From the NCBI RefSeq assembly GCF_038397745.1, contig NZ_CP151636.1:3968001-4032000 (forward strand): DNA of 64,000 bases, written 5' to 3'. Below the pieces are notes generated by a model that saw only the letters and a program-made list of their open reading frames with translations, was not told the DNA's origin and made no database searches. This document shows, piece after piece, positions 18,029 through 26,550 of the stretch (the stretch's first letter is position 1; every line of letters begins with the position of its first letter). Position numbers and translations under genes: made by a program. This DNA is from Microbacterium sp. LWH11-1.2. Its GTDB lineage: Bacteria > Actinomycetota > Actinomycetes > Actinomycetales > Microbacteriaceae.

Positions 18029-18103
18029 ATTCTGCGGCCGACTCGAACTTCTGCGGCCTCCAGGGCGGCGGATGGCCGCAGAAGTCACGAATGGCCGCAG
18101 AAG
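18029..18103. repeat. Intergenic inverted-repeat element, site 2 (core CTTCTGCGGCC)
   Basis: Direct units at 18030-18039 and 18048-18058 (19-bp phase), a 15-bp centre, and inverted units at 18074-18084 and 18093-18103 (19-bp phase). Its length and internal spacing are the same as the 75-bp core at 2739-2813, although the spacers differ in sequence. It sits between convergent tetR and sucD. Confidence 0.85.
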
Positions 18104-18124
18104 TTGAAGCGCCCGGGCATGAAA

Positions 18125-18154
18125 GAAGGCCCCAGAGTGGAGTCCGGGGCCTTC
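18125..18154 (-). terminator. Terminator of sucCD
   Basis: A 9-bp stem GAAGGCCCC/GGGGCCTTC with a 12-nt loop, 20 nt after the sucD stop, followed on the minus strand by TTTC. Confidence 0.8.
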
Positions 18155-18173
18155 AGATCAAGCGTAGCTCAGG

Positions 18174-19094
<921 letters not shown>

Positions 19095-20261
19095 TCAGGC
19101 GTTGGCGAGCTCGGCGGCCTTGTCGGCGCCCTCGTCCATGGTGGCGGCCAGGGTGACGAGCGGGTGCGCGTACTCGGCGAGGATCGCGCGACCCTCGTCG
19201 ACGCGGTTGCCGTCGAGACGCACGACGAGCGGCTTGGATGCCGTGGCACCCAGCGTCTCGAGGGCACCCTTGATGCCGTTGGCGACGGCGTCGCACGCCG
19301 TGATGCCACCGAAGACGTTGACGAACACGCTCTTGACCTGCGGGTCGCCGAGGATGACGTCGAGGCCTGCGGCCATGACCTCAGCCGAGGCGCCGCCGCC
19401 GATGTCGAGGAAGTTGGCGGGCTTCACGCCGTTGTGGTTCTCACCGGCGTAGGCGACCACGTCGAGCGTCGACATGACGAGTCCTGCGCCGTTGCCGATG
19501 ATGCCGACCTCGCCGTCGAGCTTCACGTAGTTGAGACCGGACGCTTTGGCCTTGGCCTCGAGCGGGTCGGCGGCATCCTTGTCCTCGAGCGCCTCGTGCT
19601 CGGGGTGACGGATCTCGGAGGCGTTGTCGTCGAGCGTGACCTTGCCGTCGAGCGCGATGATGTCGCCCTCTTCGGTGCGGACCAGCGGGTTGACCTCGAC
19701 GAGCGTCGCGTCCTCACCCTTGTAGACGTCGAAGAGCTTCACGAAGACGTCGGAGACCTTCTCGACGAGGTCCTCGGGGAAGTTCGCCGCGCGGGCGATC
19801 TCGACCGCCTTCTCCTTGTCGATGCCGGTGAGCGGGTTGACCTCGACGCGCGCGAGCGCCTCGGGACGCTCGACGGCGAGTTCCTCGATCTCCATGCCGC
19901 CCTCGACCGAGCAGAGGCTCAGGTAGGAGCGGTTGGCCCGGTCGAGCAGCACGGAGAAGTAGAACTCCTCGGCGATGCGTGCACCCTGGGCGACCATGAC
20001 GCGCTTGACGACGTGGCCCTTGATGTCGAGGCCGAGGATGGCCTTCGCTGCCTCGTAGGCCTCGTCGGGGGTCTTGGCGACCTTGACGCCGCCCGCCTTT
20101 CCACGGCCGCCGGTCTTCACCTGAGCCTTGACGACGACCACGCCGCCGATCTTCTCGGCTGCCGCCCTCACCTCTTCAGGAGTGTCCGCGACGATGCCGG
20201 CGAGGACCGGCACTCCGTACTTCTCGAAAACGTCTCGTGCCTGGTACTCGTACAGATCCAC
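19095..20261 (-). CDS. sucC: Succinate--CoA ligase [ADP-forming] subunit beta
   Basis: A 388-residue ATP-grasp subunit that binds nucleotide and succinate. It starts at a GTG ([18 protein letters not shown]) with GAAGGAAC upstream; this gives the standard SucC N-terminus, whereas a longer frame to 20399 would read through an operator-like palindrome. [16 protein letters not shown] is the nucleotide-binding part of the ATP-grasp fold, [19 protein letters not shown] carries the Mg ligands, and [16 protein letters not shown] is the phosphate-loop region. It heads the sucCD operon. The promoter (TAGGCT at 20332-20327) is followed at once by an inverted repeat that could be a repressor site. Confidence 0.97.
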   Translation of the reverse strand: MDLYEYQARDVFEKYGVPVLAGIVADTPEEVRAAAEKIGGVVVVKAQVKTGGRGKAGGVKVAKTPDEAYEAAKAILGLDIKGHVVKRVMVAQGARIAEEFYFSVLLDRANRSYLSLCSVEGGMEIEELAVERPEALARVEVNPLTGIDKEKAVEIARAANFPEDLVEKVSDVFVKLFDVYKGEDATLVEVNPLVRTEEGDIIALDGKVTLDDNASEIRHPEHEALEDKDAADPLEAKAKASGLNYVKLDGEVGIIGNGAGLVMSTLDVVAYAGENHNGVKPANFLDIGGGASAEVMAAGLDVILGDPQVKSVFVNVFGGITACDAVANGIKGALETLGATASKPLVVRLDGNRVDEGRAILAEYAHPLVTLAATMDEGADKAAELANA

Positions 20262-20298
20262 TGTGGTTCCTTCACTGGGCTGCTGTCTGGTAATTCTC

Positions 20299-20316
20299 TC
20301 GATGTCGAGACATCGA
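20299..20316. promoter_or_regulatory. Inverted repeat operator candidate in the sucC leader
   Basis: TCGATGTC-GA-GACATCGA: 8-bp arms with a 2-bp centre. It starts about 4 nt downstream of the predicted sucC transcription start and lies between sucC and the divergent TetR gene at 20440. A dimeric repressor bound here would block sucCD elongation or initiation. Confidence 0.5.
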
Positions 20317-20326
20317 CCAGTCCCCC

Positions 20327-20332
20327 AGCCTA
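20327..20332 (-). promoter_or_regulatory. -10 hexamer for sucCD
   Basis: TAGGCT, with transcription predicted to start near 20320, about 60 nt before the sucC GTG. Confidence 0.4.
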
Positions 20333-20427
20333 CTACCTCCGCCCGAGAGCTCCCGCGGCGCACCCTGCCCGTATACCGGTCGGTTCCCGCGGATTGCACC
20401 CCCGATTGCGCTATCGCGCGGACGATC

Positions 20428-20433
20428 TAGGCT
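20428..20433 (+). promoter_or_regulatory. -10 hexamer for a leaderless start (TetR 20440)
   Basis: TAGGCT, 6 nt before the ATG at 20440. Confidence 0.55.
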
Positions 20434-20439
20434 TTCGCT

Positions 20440-21102
20440 ATGCGAGACTTCCCCGAACCGCGCGCCGCCGTCGTCGCCGCAGCCCTCGAGCTCTTCCAGG
20501 ATCAGGGGTTCGACCAGACCTCCGTCGAGCAGATCGCCAAGGCGGCCGGAGTCTCGCGATCCACCTTCTTCCGGCAGTTCGGCGGCAAGGAGGACGTGGT
20601 CTTCGCCGACCACGAGGTGCTCCTGGAACGGCTCAGGGAGTTCCTCGCGGAAGGACATGACGACCCCTGGGGCGCCGTGTGCGCGGCATCCGAATCCGTC
20701 TTCGCCCACTTCGCGCACGATCCGGAGCTCGCACGACGCCGCTACCAGATCGTGCGGCAGGTGCCGGTGCTCCGCGAGCGCGAGATCATCACGGTCTTCC
20801 GCTACGAGCGACTGTTCGACGACTACCTGCGCGGCGCCCTCCCCGGCGTCGATCCCCTGGACGCCGTCGGCTTCGCCGCCCTCGTGACGGCCGTGCACAA
20901 CCACGTCCTCCGCCAGCTGCTCCGCGGCAAGAAGAAGGTGCCGCTGTCGACGCTGCAGACGGCCCTCGCCGATGTCCGGCGGCGCTACGGCGTGGGAACG
21001 GATGCCACCGCCGGAGCTCCCGACGATGTCGTCGTCGCAGTGTTCCCGCGCTCGATGCCGATCGCCGAGATCACGCGACGATTGAAGTCGAAGCTCGACT
21101 AG
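20440..21102 (+). CDS. TetR family transcriptional regulator
   Basis: A 220-residue regulator. Residues 10-57 are the TetR helix-turn-helix (ALELFQDQGFDQTSVEQIAKAA then VSRSTFFRQFGGKED), with a FFRQFG recognition helix. The C-terminal domain is of the kind with RRRYQIVRQVPVLREREI, common in actinobacterial TetR proteins next to metabolic genes. It starts leaderless behind TAGGCT. It is divergent from sucCD, and an 18-bp inverted repeat at 20299-20316 lies between them, so control of sucCD, of itself, or of both is plausible. The ligand is unknown. Confidence 0.9.
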   Translation: MRDFPEPRAAVVAAALELFQDQGFDQTSVEQIAKAAGVSRSTFFRQFGGKEDVVFADHEVLLERLREFLAEGHDDPWGAVCAASESVFAHFAHDPELARRRYQIVRQVPVLREREIITVFRYERLFDDYLRGALPGVDPLDAVGFAALVTAVHNHVLRQLLRGKKKVPLSTLQTALADVRRRYGVGTDATAGAPDDVVVAVFPRSMPIAEITRRLKSKLD

Positions 21103-21259
21103 CGACGGCTTCCACCGCCTCCTGGCACGCCGATCGAGATCCTGGGCGATGACTTTGTCGCCTCGCGCTAAGGTGAGCGCGCTATATATCGCGGGATCAC
21201 GGGATACATGCACCTTCCGGGGTGACTCGTGGAAATATGGCCGAGGGTAGGAGGCCCTC

Positions 21260-21523
21260 ATGATCGTCATCGTCGGTGTGGCACTCCTCGTTCTGGGGGC
21301 GGTCGTGGGCAAAGTCGGCCCGAAACTTGGCACCACCCTCGCGATCTGCCTCGTGTTGGGATGGTTCGGAGTGCTGGCGTGGTTCGGCTCGACAGGCAAC
21401 CTGAGCGGCCCTGTGATACAAGATCTGGCGCTCTATCTCCTGATCGGTCTCACCGCTTTTCTTGTGGGCTCGAACCTGACGAGTAGATCCTCACGCTCGC
21501 GGAGAACGCACCAAGATCTGTGA
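21260..21523 (+). CDS. Small two-helix membrane protein
   Basis: An 87-residue protein. Helix 1 spans about residues 2-16 (IVIVGVALLVLGAVVG), continuing into a second segment at 25-42 (TLAICLVLGWFGVLAWFG). A third hydrophobic stretch at 54-70 (DLALYLLIGLTAFLVG) is followed by a basic, Ser-rich tail. GGAGG lies 7 nt before the ATG. It stands alone, with 157 bp of less GC-rich sequence upstream (including GCTATATATCGCG) and a very strong hairpin behind it. I do not recognise a family. It may be an envelope-stress or holin-like small protein, but nothing in the sequence proves this. Confidence 0.6.
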   Translation: MIVIVGVALLVLGAVVGKVGPKLGTTLAICLVLGWFGVLAWFGSTGNLSGPVIQDLALYLLIGLTAFLVGSNLTSRSSRSRRTHQDL

Positions 21524-21544
21524 CGACGGAGATCTGATCCACCT

Positions 21545-21583
21545 CGAAGGGTGTCGCCAACCAGCAGTTGGCGACACCCTTCG
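21545..21583. terminator. Strong terminator after the small membrane protein
   Basis: A 17-bp perfect stem (CGAAGGGTGTCGCCAAC and complement) with a 5-nt loop at 21562-21566, the longest perfect hairpin stem noted in the window apart from the imperfect one at 39606-39647. Confidence 0.85.
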
Positions 21584-21634
21584 CTCGTTGGCGAACCCTC
21601 AGGCTGAGATGCAGGAAGATGTTGATTCGTGGGA

Positions 21635-21661
21635 CCGAGTATCGAGGAGTACGATACTTGG
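21635..21661. promoter_or_regulatory. Inverted repeat operator candidate upstream of acyl-CoA dehydrogenase
   Basis: CCGAGTATCG (21635-21644) and CGATACTTGG (21652-21661): 10-bp arms with one mismatch around a 7-nt spacer. It ends 18 bp before the ATG and overlaps the likely promoter, so a dimeric repressor site is plausible. Confidence 0.45.
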
Positions 21662-21679
21662 TGCCACGAAGGAGTGCCC

Positions 21680-22912
21680 ATGAGCATCGAAGCCCCCCTC
21701 CCCGGCGAGCGTGTCTCGTCGTATGACATCACCGGCCGCCAGGACAGCGACTACTACGCCGTCTTCGCCGACATCCCCGCCGCCGACCGCGAGGCGTGGG
21801 ACCGCGCAAAGGCCTACGTCGACGAGGTCGCTCCGCAGATGGCGGATGCCTGGGACCGCGCGGAGTACCCGCTCGACGCCGCCCGTCGCATGGGCGAGAT
21901 GGACCTCGTCGTCGACGGCATCGACCACCCGTCGCTGACGCGCCTCTCCCCGCTGGCCGCAGGTCTCGTCAACATGGAGATCTCCCGCGGCGACGGCTCA
22001 CTGGGCACGATCCTCGCCGTGCAGGGCGGCCTCGCGCTGCGCACTCTGGCGCTCTTCGGCTCCCCGGCCCAGCAGGAGAAGTGGCTGACCGCCCTCGCGG
22101 ACGGCTCGGTCCTCGGATCCTTCGCGCTCACCGAGCCCGACCACGGATCGGACTCCGTCTCGCTGGAGACGGTCGCCCGGCGCGACGGCGACAGCTGGAT
22201 CATCCGCGGCGCGAAGAAGTGGATCGGCAACGGCGCCTCCGGCGGGATCACTTTCGTGTGGGCCCGCGTCGACGATGAGGCGGCCGCCGAGCACGGCGCC
22301 GTGCGCTGCTTCCTCGTCGAGCAGGACACCCCCGGATACACCGGCACCGTCATCCGCGGCAAGGCGTCGCTGCGGGCGATCCACCAGGCGCACATCCGGC
22401 TCGACGACGTGCGCGTCCCCCTCGACGCGGTGCTTCCCGGCGCTGCGAGCTTCAAGGACGCATCGACCGTGCTGTACGCGACGCGCTCCGGCGTCGCGTG
22501 GTCGGCGCTCGGCCACGCCACCGCCTGCTACGAGGCGTCGCTGGCCTACGCCAAGGAGCGCGTGCAGTTCGGCAAGCCCCTCGCGAAGTTCCAGATGGTG
22601 CAGGAGCGCCTGACGCACATGCTCGAGGACCTCACGGCCATGCAGCTGTACTGCCGTCGCATGGCCGACCTCGAGAACGCCGGAGATCTGCGACCGACGC
22701 AGGCCTCGCTCGCGAAGTTCCACAACACGCGCGCGGCGCGCCGGGTGGCGTCGACCGCGCGCGATCTGTTGGGCGGCAACGGCATCCTGCTGGAGAACGG
22801 CGTGATGCAGCACATGGCCGACATCGAGGCCATCCACACCTACGAGGGCACCGAGAGCGTGCAGGCGCTGCTGCTCGGCCGCGACATCACCGGGATGAGC
22901 GCGTTCGCCTGA
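21680..22912 (+). CDS. Acyl-CoA dehydrogenase (glutaryl-CoA dehydrogenase-like)
   Basis: A 410-residue FAD enzyme. FALTEPDHGSD is the first family signature (flavin contact), and IIRGAKKWIGNGASGG follows as usual. The catalytic base is in YEGTESVQALLLGRDITG near the C-terminus; glutaryl-CoA dehydrogenases have YEGT at the same place. The family oxidises acyl-CoA thioesters and passes electrons to ETF; whether this member also decarboxylates is uncertain. The ATG at 21680 has GAAGGAG upstream; the longer frame from 21629 would run through an inverted repeat and is not used. The 3' end overlaps a convergent GNAT gene by 73 bp. Confidence 0.9.
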   Translation: MSIEAPLPGERVSSYDITGRQDSDYYAVFADIPAADREAWDRAKAYVDEVAPQMADAWDRAEYPLDAARRMGEMDLVVDGIDHPSLTRLSPLAAGLVNMEISRGDGSLGTILAVQGGLALRTLALFGSPAQQEKWLTALADGSVLGSFALTEPDHGSDSVSLETVARRDGDSWIIRGAKKWIGNGASGGITFVWARVDDEAAAEHGAVRCFLVEQDTPGYTGTVIRGKASLRAIHQAHIRLDDVRVPLDAVLPGAASFKDASTVLYATRSGVAWSALGHATACYEASLAYAKERVQFGKPLAKFQMVQERLTHMLEDLTAMQLYCRRMADLENAGDLRPTQASLAKFHNTRAARRVASTARDLLGGNGILLENGVMQHMADIEAIHTYEGTESVQALLLGRDITGMSAFA

Positions 22913-23430
22913 TCCGCTGCCGGCCGCCAGCGATCCTGACGCATCATGCAGATGAGCCGGTCCCGCCCGTCCCAGCTCGGAACCCGCACGAATCCGCGGG
23001 ATTCGTAGAGGCGCACGGCTGCGGCACGCCAGTCCCAGACCGACAGACGCACGGGGCCTTCGGCTGCGGCGACAGCGGCGTCGAGAAGAGCGGAGCCGAT
23101 GCCGCGGCCACGAGCGGTGGGCGCCGCCCAGAGACGCTTGATCTCGGCCGCGCCGTCGAGCCGCGCCAGGACGACGACCCCCATCGTCACCTGGTCGACG
23201 TCGGCGAGGAGCACGGGGAAGCCGGCGTACGCGGCGGCAGGATCGTCGACCTCGGCGCGATATCGCTCAGGGAGCGCATCGCCGCCGTCGTGCCGCGGCG
23301 CGAGTCCCTCTCGGTGCTTCTCCGCCTCGGTCTGTCGGAGGTAGGCGCCGACGGCGGCGGACACGACGGCGGCATCCGGTCCGGAGAGATCCGCCGGACG
23401 GATCACGGGAGCGGAAGCATCCACTGCCAT
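22840..23430 (-). CDS. GNAT family N-acetyltransferase
   Basis: A 196-residue acetyltransferase. The acetyl-CoA pyrophosphate loop is WAAPTARGRGIGSALLDAAV (R-G-x-G-I/x-G motif) at about residues 105-124, preceded by the beta-strand EIKRLW and followed by the usual LSVWDWRAAAVRLYESRGF with the catalytic-region Tyr. The substrate is unknown. The core ends near DRLICMMRQD; about 28 residues after that are encoded opposite the end of the acyl-CoA dehydrogenase gene and look like read-through of a lost stop. It starts 14 bp after the stop of the upstream small gene, so the two are likely co-transcribed. Confidence 0.85.
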   Translation of the reverse strand: MAVDASAPVIRPADLSGPDAAVVSAAVGAYLRQTEAEKHREGLAPRHDGGDALPERYRAEVDDPAAAYAGFPVLLADVDQVTMGVVVLARLDGAAEIKRLWAAPTARGRGIGSALLDAAVAAAEGPVRLSVWDWRAAAVRLYESRGFVRVPSWDGRDRLICMMRQDRWRPAADQANALIPVMSRPSSSACTLSVPS

Positions 23431-23444
23431 GCCCGGGCTCCGGG

Positions 23445-23930
23445 TCAGCTGCAGCCGCAGGCGCCGGCCGGCGTCTTGACCATGAAGCAGACGTCGCACA
23501 CGCCGTAATCGCGATCGGCCACGGGCGTGGGCGCACGCTCGCCACGAGGAGCCGAGACGCGCGGCGTCGTCGTGCGCTTCGGCTTGGGCTGCGCGATCGG
23601 CATGAACTCGGTCGGGTGATTGACGTAGAAGTACGGCGCACGCCCCTCGCTCGGCTGCAGGCGCAGCGGAGCCGCGCCGATCACGAGGCGCTCGTCTTCG
23701 GTGAATCCGTTCGTGTAGGTGCGTCCGATGTGAAGGGAAGCCCCTTCACCACGACGGATCGCCTCGATGTAGCGACCGCGGTCGATGTACGAGCTGATGC
23801 CGATCGCCTCGACGATGGCCGTGATGAACGCGTAGTTGGAGATGTCGATGCGGTGCGCGCGCAGCGCTTCGTTGAGCGAACGGTATGGACGGGAGGTGCC
23901 TGCGGGGGTCGGCCCCTGTACTTCTTTCAT
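23445..23930 (-). CDS. Hypothetical protein with C-terminal Cys motif
   Basis: A 161-residue protein of a type that I associate with Microbacteriaceae but whose function I do not know. Residues about 12-40 are helical (SLNEALRAHRIDISNYAFITA). The C-terminus holds CDVCFMVKTPAGACGCS: a CxxC followed by CxC, fitting a small metal-binding knuckle. The middle contains KPKPKR-like basic residues. The start is uncertain. ATG 23930 has GGAG only 3 nt before AGGATG, while an earlier ATG (24008) would overlap the divergent oxidoreductase gene. It is followed closely by the GNAT gene. Confidence 0.6.
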   Translation of the reverse strand: MKEVQGPTPAGTSRPYRSLNEALRAHRIDISNYAFITAIVEAIGISSYIDRGRYIEAIRRGEGASLHIGRTYTNGFTEDERLVIGAAPLRLQPSEGRAPYFYVNHPTEFMPIAQPKPKRTTTPRVSAPRGERAPTPVADRDYGVCDVCFMVKTPAGACGCS

Positions 23931-24001
23931 CCTCTCCAGGATCGCACGTCTGAGCGCCGGCTTCGACCGCTTCTCTGCCGCTGCCGTGCAAGACTGGCGT
24001 G

Positions 24002-25453
24002 ATGGCACGGGCGACGATCATCGGCGCAGGTCCCAACGGACTCGCGGCCGCCGTCGCGCTCGGACGCGCCGGCTACGACGTGCACGTGCTCGAAGCCTCC
24101 GACACGGTCGGCGGAGGCATCCGGACGCAGGAGTCCACGCTCCCGGGATTCCGGCACGACGTGTGCTCGGCCGTGCATCCCGCGGCCGTCTCGTCGCCGT
24201 TCTTCCGGGCATTCGGACTCGCCGAGCGCATCGAGTGGATCCATCCGGAGATCTCCTACGCCCACCCGCTCGACGGCGGACGCGCCGCGATCGCCTGGCA
24301 CGACATCGAGCGCACGGCCGCAGGGCTGGGCGTCGACGGGCAGGCATGGCTCGCCCGTGTGCGGCCGTTGAGCACGCGCATCGAGGGTCTCGTCGACTTC
24401 ACCGGCAATCAGCTGCTGCGCGTTCCGCGCGACCCGGTCACCGCCGCCCGCTATGCGATCAGGATGCTGGATCAGGGCACGCCCTTGGCCGGACGCGCAT
24501 TCCTCGGCGATGCGGCCGCCGCCCTGATGTCGGGAGTCGTCGCGCATGCGAACTCTCCGCAGCCGACGCTCGCGGGCGCCGCCGCCGGGATGCTCCTCGC
24601 CGCGTTCGGCCACGCCGGCGGCTGGCCGTACCCGCGCGGCGGCGCGCAGCAGATCGCCGACGCGCTGATCGCCGACATCGAGTCCTACGGCGGGACCATC
24701 GAGTCAGGCGTCCCTGTCACCGACCTGCGGGGGCTCGACTGGGGCGATCCCGCGCGGGGCGATCTGCTGCTGCTCAGCACCTCGCCGCGCCTCGCCCTCA
24801 CCCACGCCGATGTGCCCGCCGCCTACGCCAGGGCGATCTCGGCCTACCGCTACGGCGCGGCTGCGGCCAAGGTCGACTTCGCGCTCGACGGCCCGATCCC
24901 GTGGACGAACCCCGACGTCCGACAGGCGCCGACCGTGCACCTGGGCGGCACGCGCGCGGAGATCTGGGCCAGCGAGAACGCCGTCGCGGCCGGACGCGTC
25001 AGCGAGCGCCCGTATGTGCTCGCCGTGCAGCCCTCGGTGCTCGACCCCTCGCGCGCGCCGAAGGGCAGAGCAGTGCTGTGGGCGTACATCCACGTGCCGA
25101 ACGGATCGGATCTCGACCCCACCGAGCTGATCACCGCGCAGGTCGAGCGCTTCGCACCCGGTTTCCGCGACCTGATCCTCGCGCATCACGCCGTGCCGGC
25201 ATCCTCGCGCGAGGCGATCAATCCCGCGGAGATCGGCGGAGACATCTCGGGCGGTGTGTTCGACATCCGGCAGGCGCTGCGACGGCCGACGCTGTCCCCT
25301 GTGCCGTGGCGGACGCCGATGCGCGGGGTCTACCTGGCCTCGGCATCGACTCCTCCCGGTCCCGCGGTCAGCGGCATGGCCGGCTGGCACGCGGCGCGCA
25401 CCGCCCTGCGCGATGCGGGGACGCCGACGGACCTCGGCGACCTGTTCGCCTGA
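24002..25453 (+). CDS. Phytoene dehydrogenase-like FAD-dependent oxidoreductase
   Basis: A 483-residue flavoprotein. It opens ATIIGAGPNGLAAAVALGRAGY, the dinucleotide-binding beta-alpha-beta of FAD enzymes, then VLEASDTVGGGIRT, the acidic end of strand 2 and the GG-doublet. The C-terminus is the FAD-closing motif GVYLASASTPPGPAVSGMAGW. This is the CrtI/retinol-saturase-like group, which contains desaturases, isomerases and amine oxidases; the exact substrate cannot be stated and no carotenoid genes are nearby. ATG 24002 is used; a GTG lies directly before it. An AAGACT hexamer 6 nt upstream may give a leaderless start. It is divergent from the 23445-23930 gene. Confidence 0.85.
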   Translation: MARATIIGAGPNGLAAAVALGRAGYDVHVLEASDTVGGGIRTQESTLPGFRHDVCSAVHPAAVSSPFFRAFGLAERIEWIHPEISYAHPLDGGRAAIAWHDIERTAAGLGVDGQAWLARVRPLSTRIEGLVDFTGNQLLRVPRDPVTAARYAIRMLDQGTPLAGRAFLGDAAAALMSGVVAHANSPQPTLAGAAAGMLLAAFGHAGGWPYPRGGAQQIADALIADIESYGGTIESGVPVTDLRGLDWGDPARGDLLLLSTSPRLALTHADVPAAYARAISAYRYGAAAAKVDFALDGPIPWTNPDVRQAPTVHLGGTRAEIWASENAVAAGRVSERPYVLAVQPSVLDPSRAPKGRAVLWAYIHVPNGSDLDPTELITAQVERFAPGFRDLILAHHAVPASSREAINPAEIGGDISGGVFDIRQALRRPTLSPVPWRTPMRGVYLASASTPPGPAVSGMAGWHAARTALRDAGTPTDLGDLFA

Positions 25454-25487
25454 GCCGGTCCCCCTTCCGCCGCACGACCCCCGCGGC

Positions 25488-25493
25488 CAGGAT
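25488..25493 (+). promoter_or_regulatory. -10 hexamer for a leaderless start (DNA ligase)
   Basis: CAGGAT, 6 nt before the ATG at 25500. Confidence 0.4.
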
Positions 25494-25499
25494 GGGACC

Positions 25500-26543
25500 A
25501 TGCGCTACGACATCCCCTCCCCGATGCTCGCGAAGGCCGTCCCGGCGGTGCCCGACCCGGCGAAGACGCCCGGCGGACTGCTGTACGAGCCGAAGTGGGA
25601 CGGCTTCCGCGGCCTCATCGCGTGGGACGGCGAGACGGTCGAGATCGGCTCCCGCGGCGCGAAGCCGCTCACCCGGTACTTCCCCGAGCTCGTGGAGGCC
25701 ATCCCGGCGCTCCTCCCCGGTCCGTGCCTCCTCGACGGCGAGATCGTCGTCGCCACCGGACCGCAGGGCGCCCAGCGCCTGGACTGGGAGGCGTTGAGTC
25801 AGCGCATCCACCCCGCGGCCTCCCGCGTCGCCAAGCTCGCGGCGGAGACGCCCGCCATGTTCATCGCGTTCGACCTGCTGGCGTACGGGGACGACGATCT
25901 GCTCGGCCAGTCCTTCGAGACCCGCCGCGCCCGTCTCGAGACCGTGATGGATGCCGTCGAGCATCCCCTGCACATCACACGCACCACACGTGACCGCGAC
26001 GCCGCCGTCCGCTGGCTCGCCGAGTTCGAAGGCGCGGGCCTCGACGGGGTCGTCGCCAAGCCGCTCGATCAGCCCTACGCTCCCGGCAAGCGCACCCTCT
26101 TCAAGATCAAGCATGCGCGCACGGCCGATGTGGTCGCGCTCGGCTACCGGATCCACAAGTCCGGTTCTGGCGTCGGCTCGCTGCTCGTGGGGCTCTACGA
26201 TGACGACGGAACCCTGCGGCAGGTCGGCGGCGTCGCCGCGTGGAGCGATGCGCGTCGGCAGGAACTGGTCGAGGAGCTCGCGCCCCTCGTCGAACGCGAC
26301 GAGAGCGGCGACGCGGTCACCGGCGAGGGCGAGCGGTCACGGTTCAGCGGCGCGAAGGACGTGTCGTTCGTCCGGTTGCGCCCTGAGCGCGTGCTCGAGG
26401 TGCGCTACGACCAGCTCGAGGGCGCGCGCTTCCGCCACACCGTGCAGTTCGAGCGCTGGCGTCCCGACCGCGATGCCCGCTCCTGCACCTACGACCAGCT
26501 CGACACGGTCGCCGGCTACGACCTCGCCGACGTATTGTCCTGA
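25500..26543 (+). CDS. ATP-dependent DNA ligase, LigC-like
   Basis: A 347-residue ligase of the size of mycobacterial LigC. Motif I is YEPKWDGFRG, with the adenylated lysine in KWDG. Motif III corresponds to FIAFDLLAY, and motif IV to GLDGVVAK; motif V is FKIKH. The C-terminal OB domain continues to the end with RFRHTVQFERWRPD. The protein joins nicks and is linked in mycobacteria to repair pathways rather than replication. It faces the LigD-polymerase-like gene tail to tail with 7 bp between them. No Ku gene is visible nearby. Confidence 0.92.
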   Translation: MRYDIPSPMLAKAVPAVPDPAKTPGGLLYEPKWDGFRGLIAWDGETVEIGSRGAKPLTRYFPELVEAIPALLPGPCLLDGEIVVATGPQGAQRLDWEALSQRIHPAASRVAKLAAETPAMFIAFDLLAYGDDDLLGQSFETRRARLETVMDAVEHPLHITRTTRDRDAAVRWLAEFEGAGLDGVVAKPLDQPYAPGKRTLFKIKHARTADVVALGYRIHKSGSGVGSLLVGLYDDDGTLRQVGGVAAWSDARRQELVEELAPLVERDESGDAVTGEGERSRFSGAKDVSFVRLRPERVLEVRYDQLEGARFRHTVQFERWRPDRDARSCTYDQLDTVAGYDLADVLS

Positions 26544-26550
26544 GGCAGCA

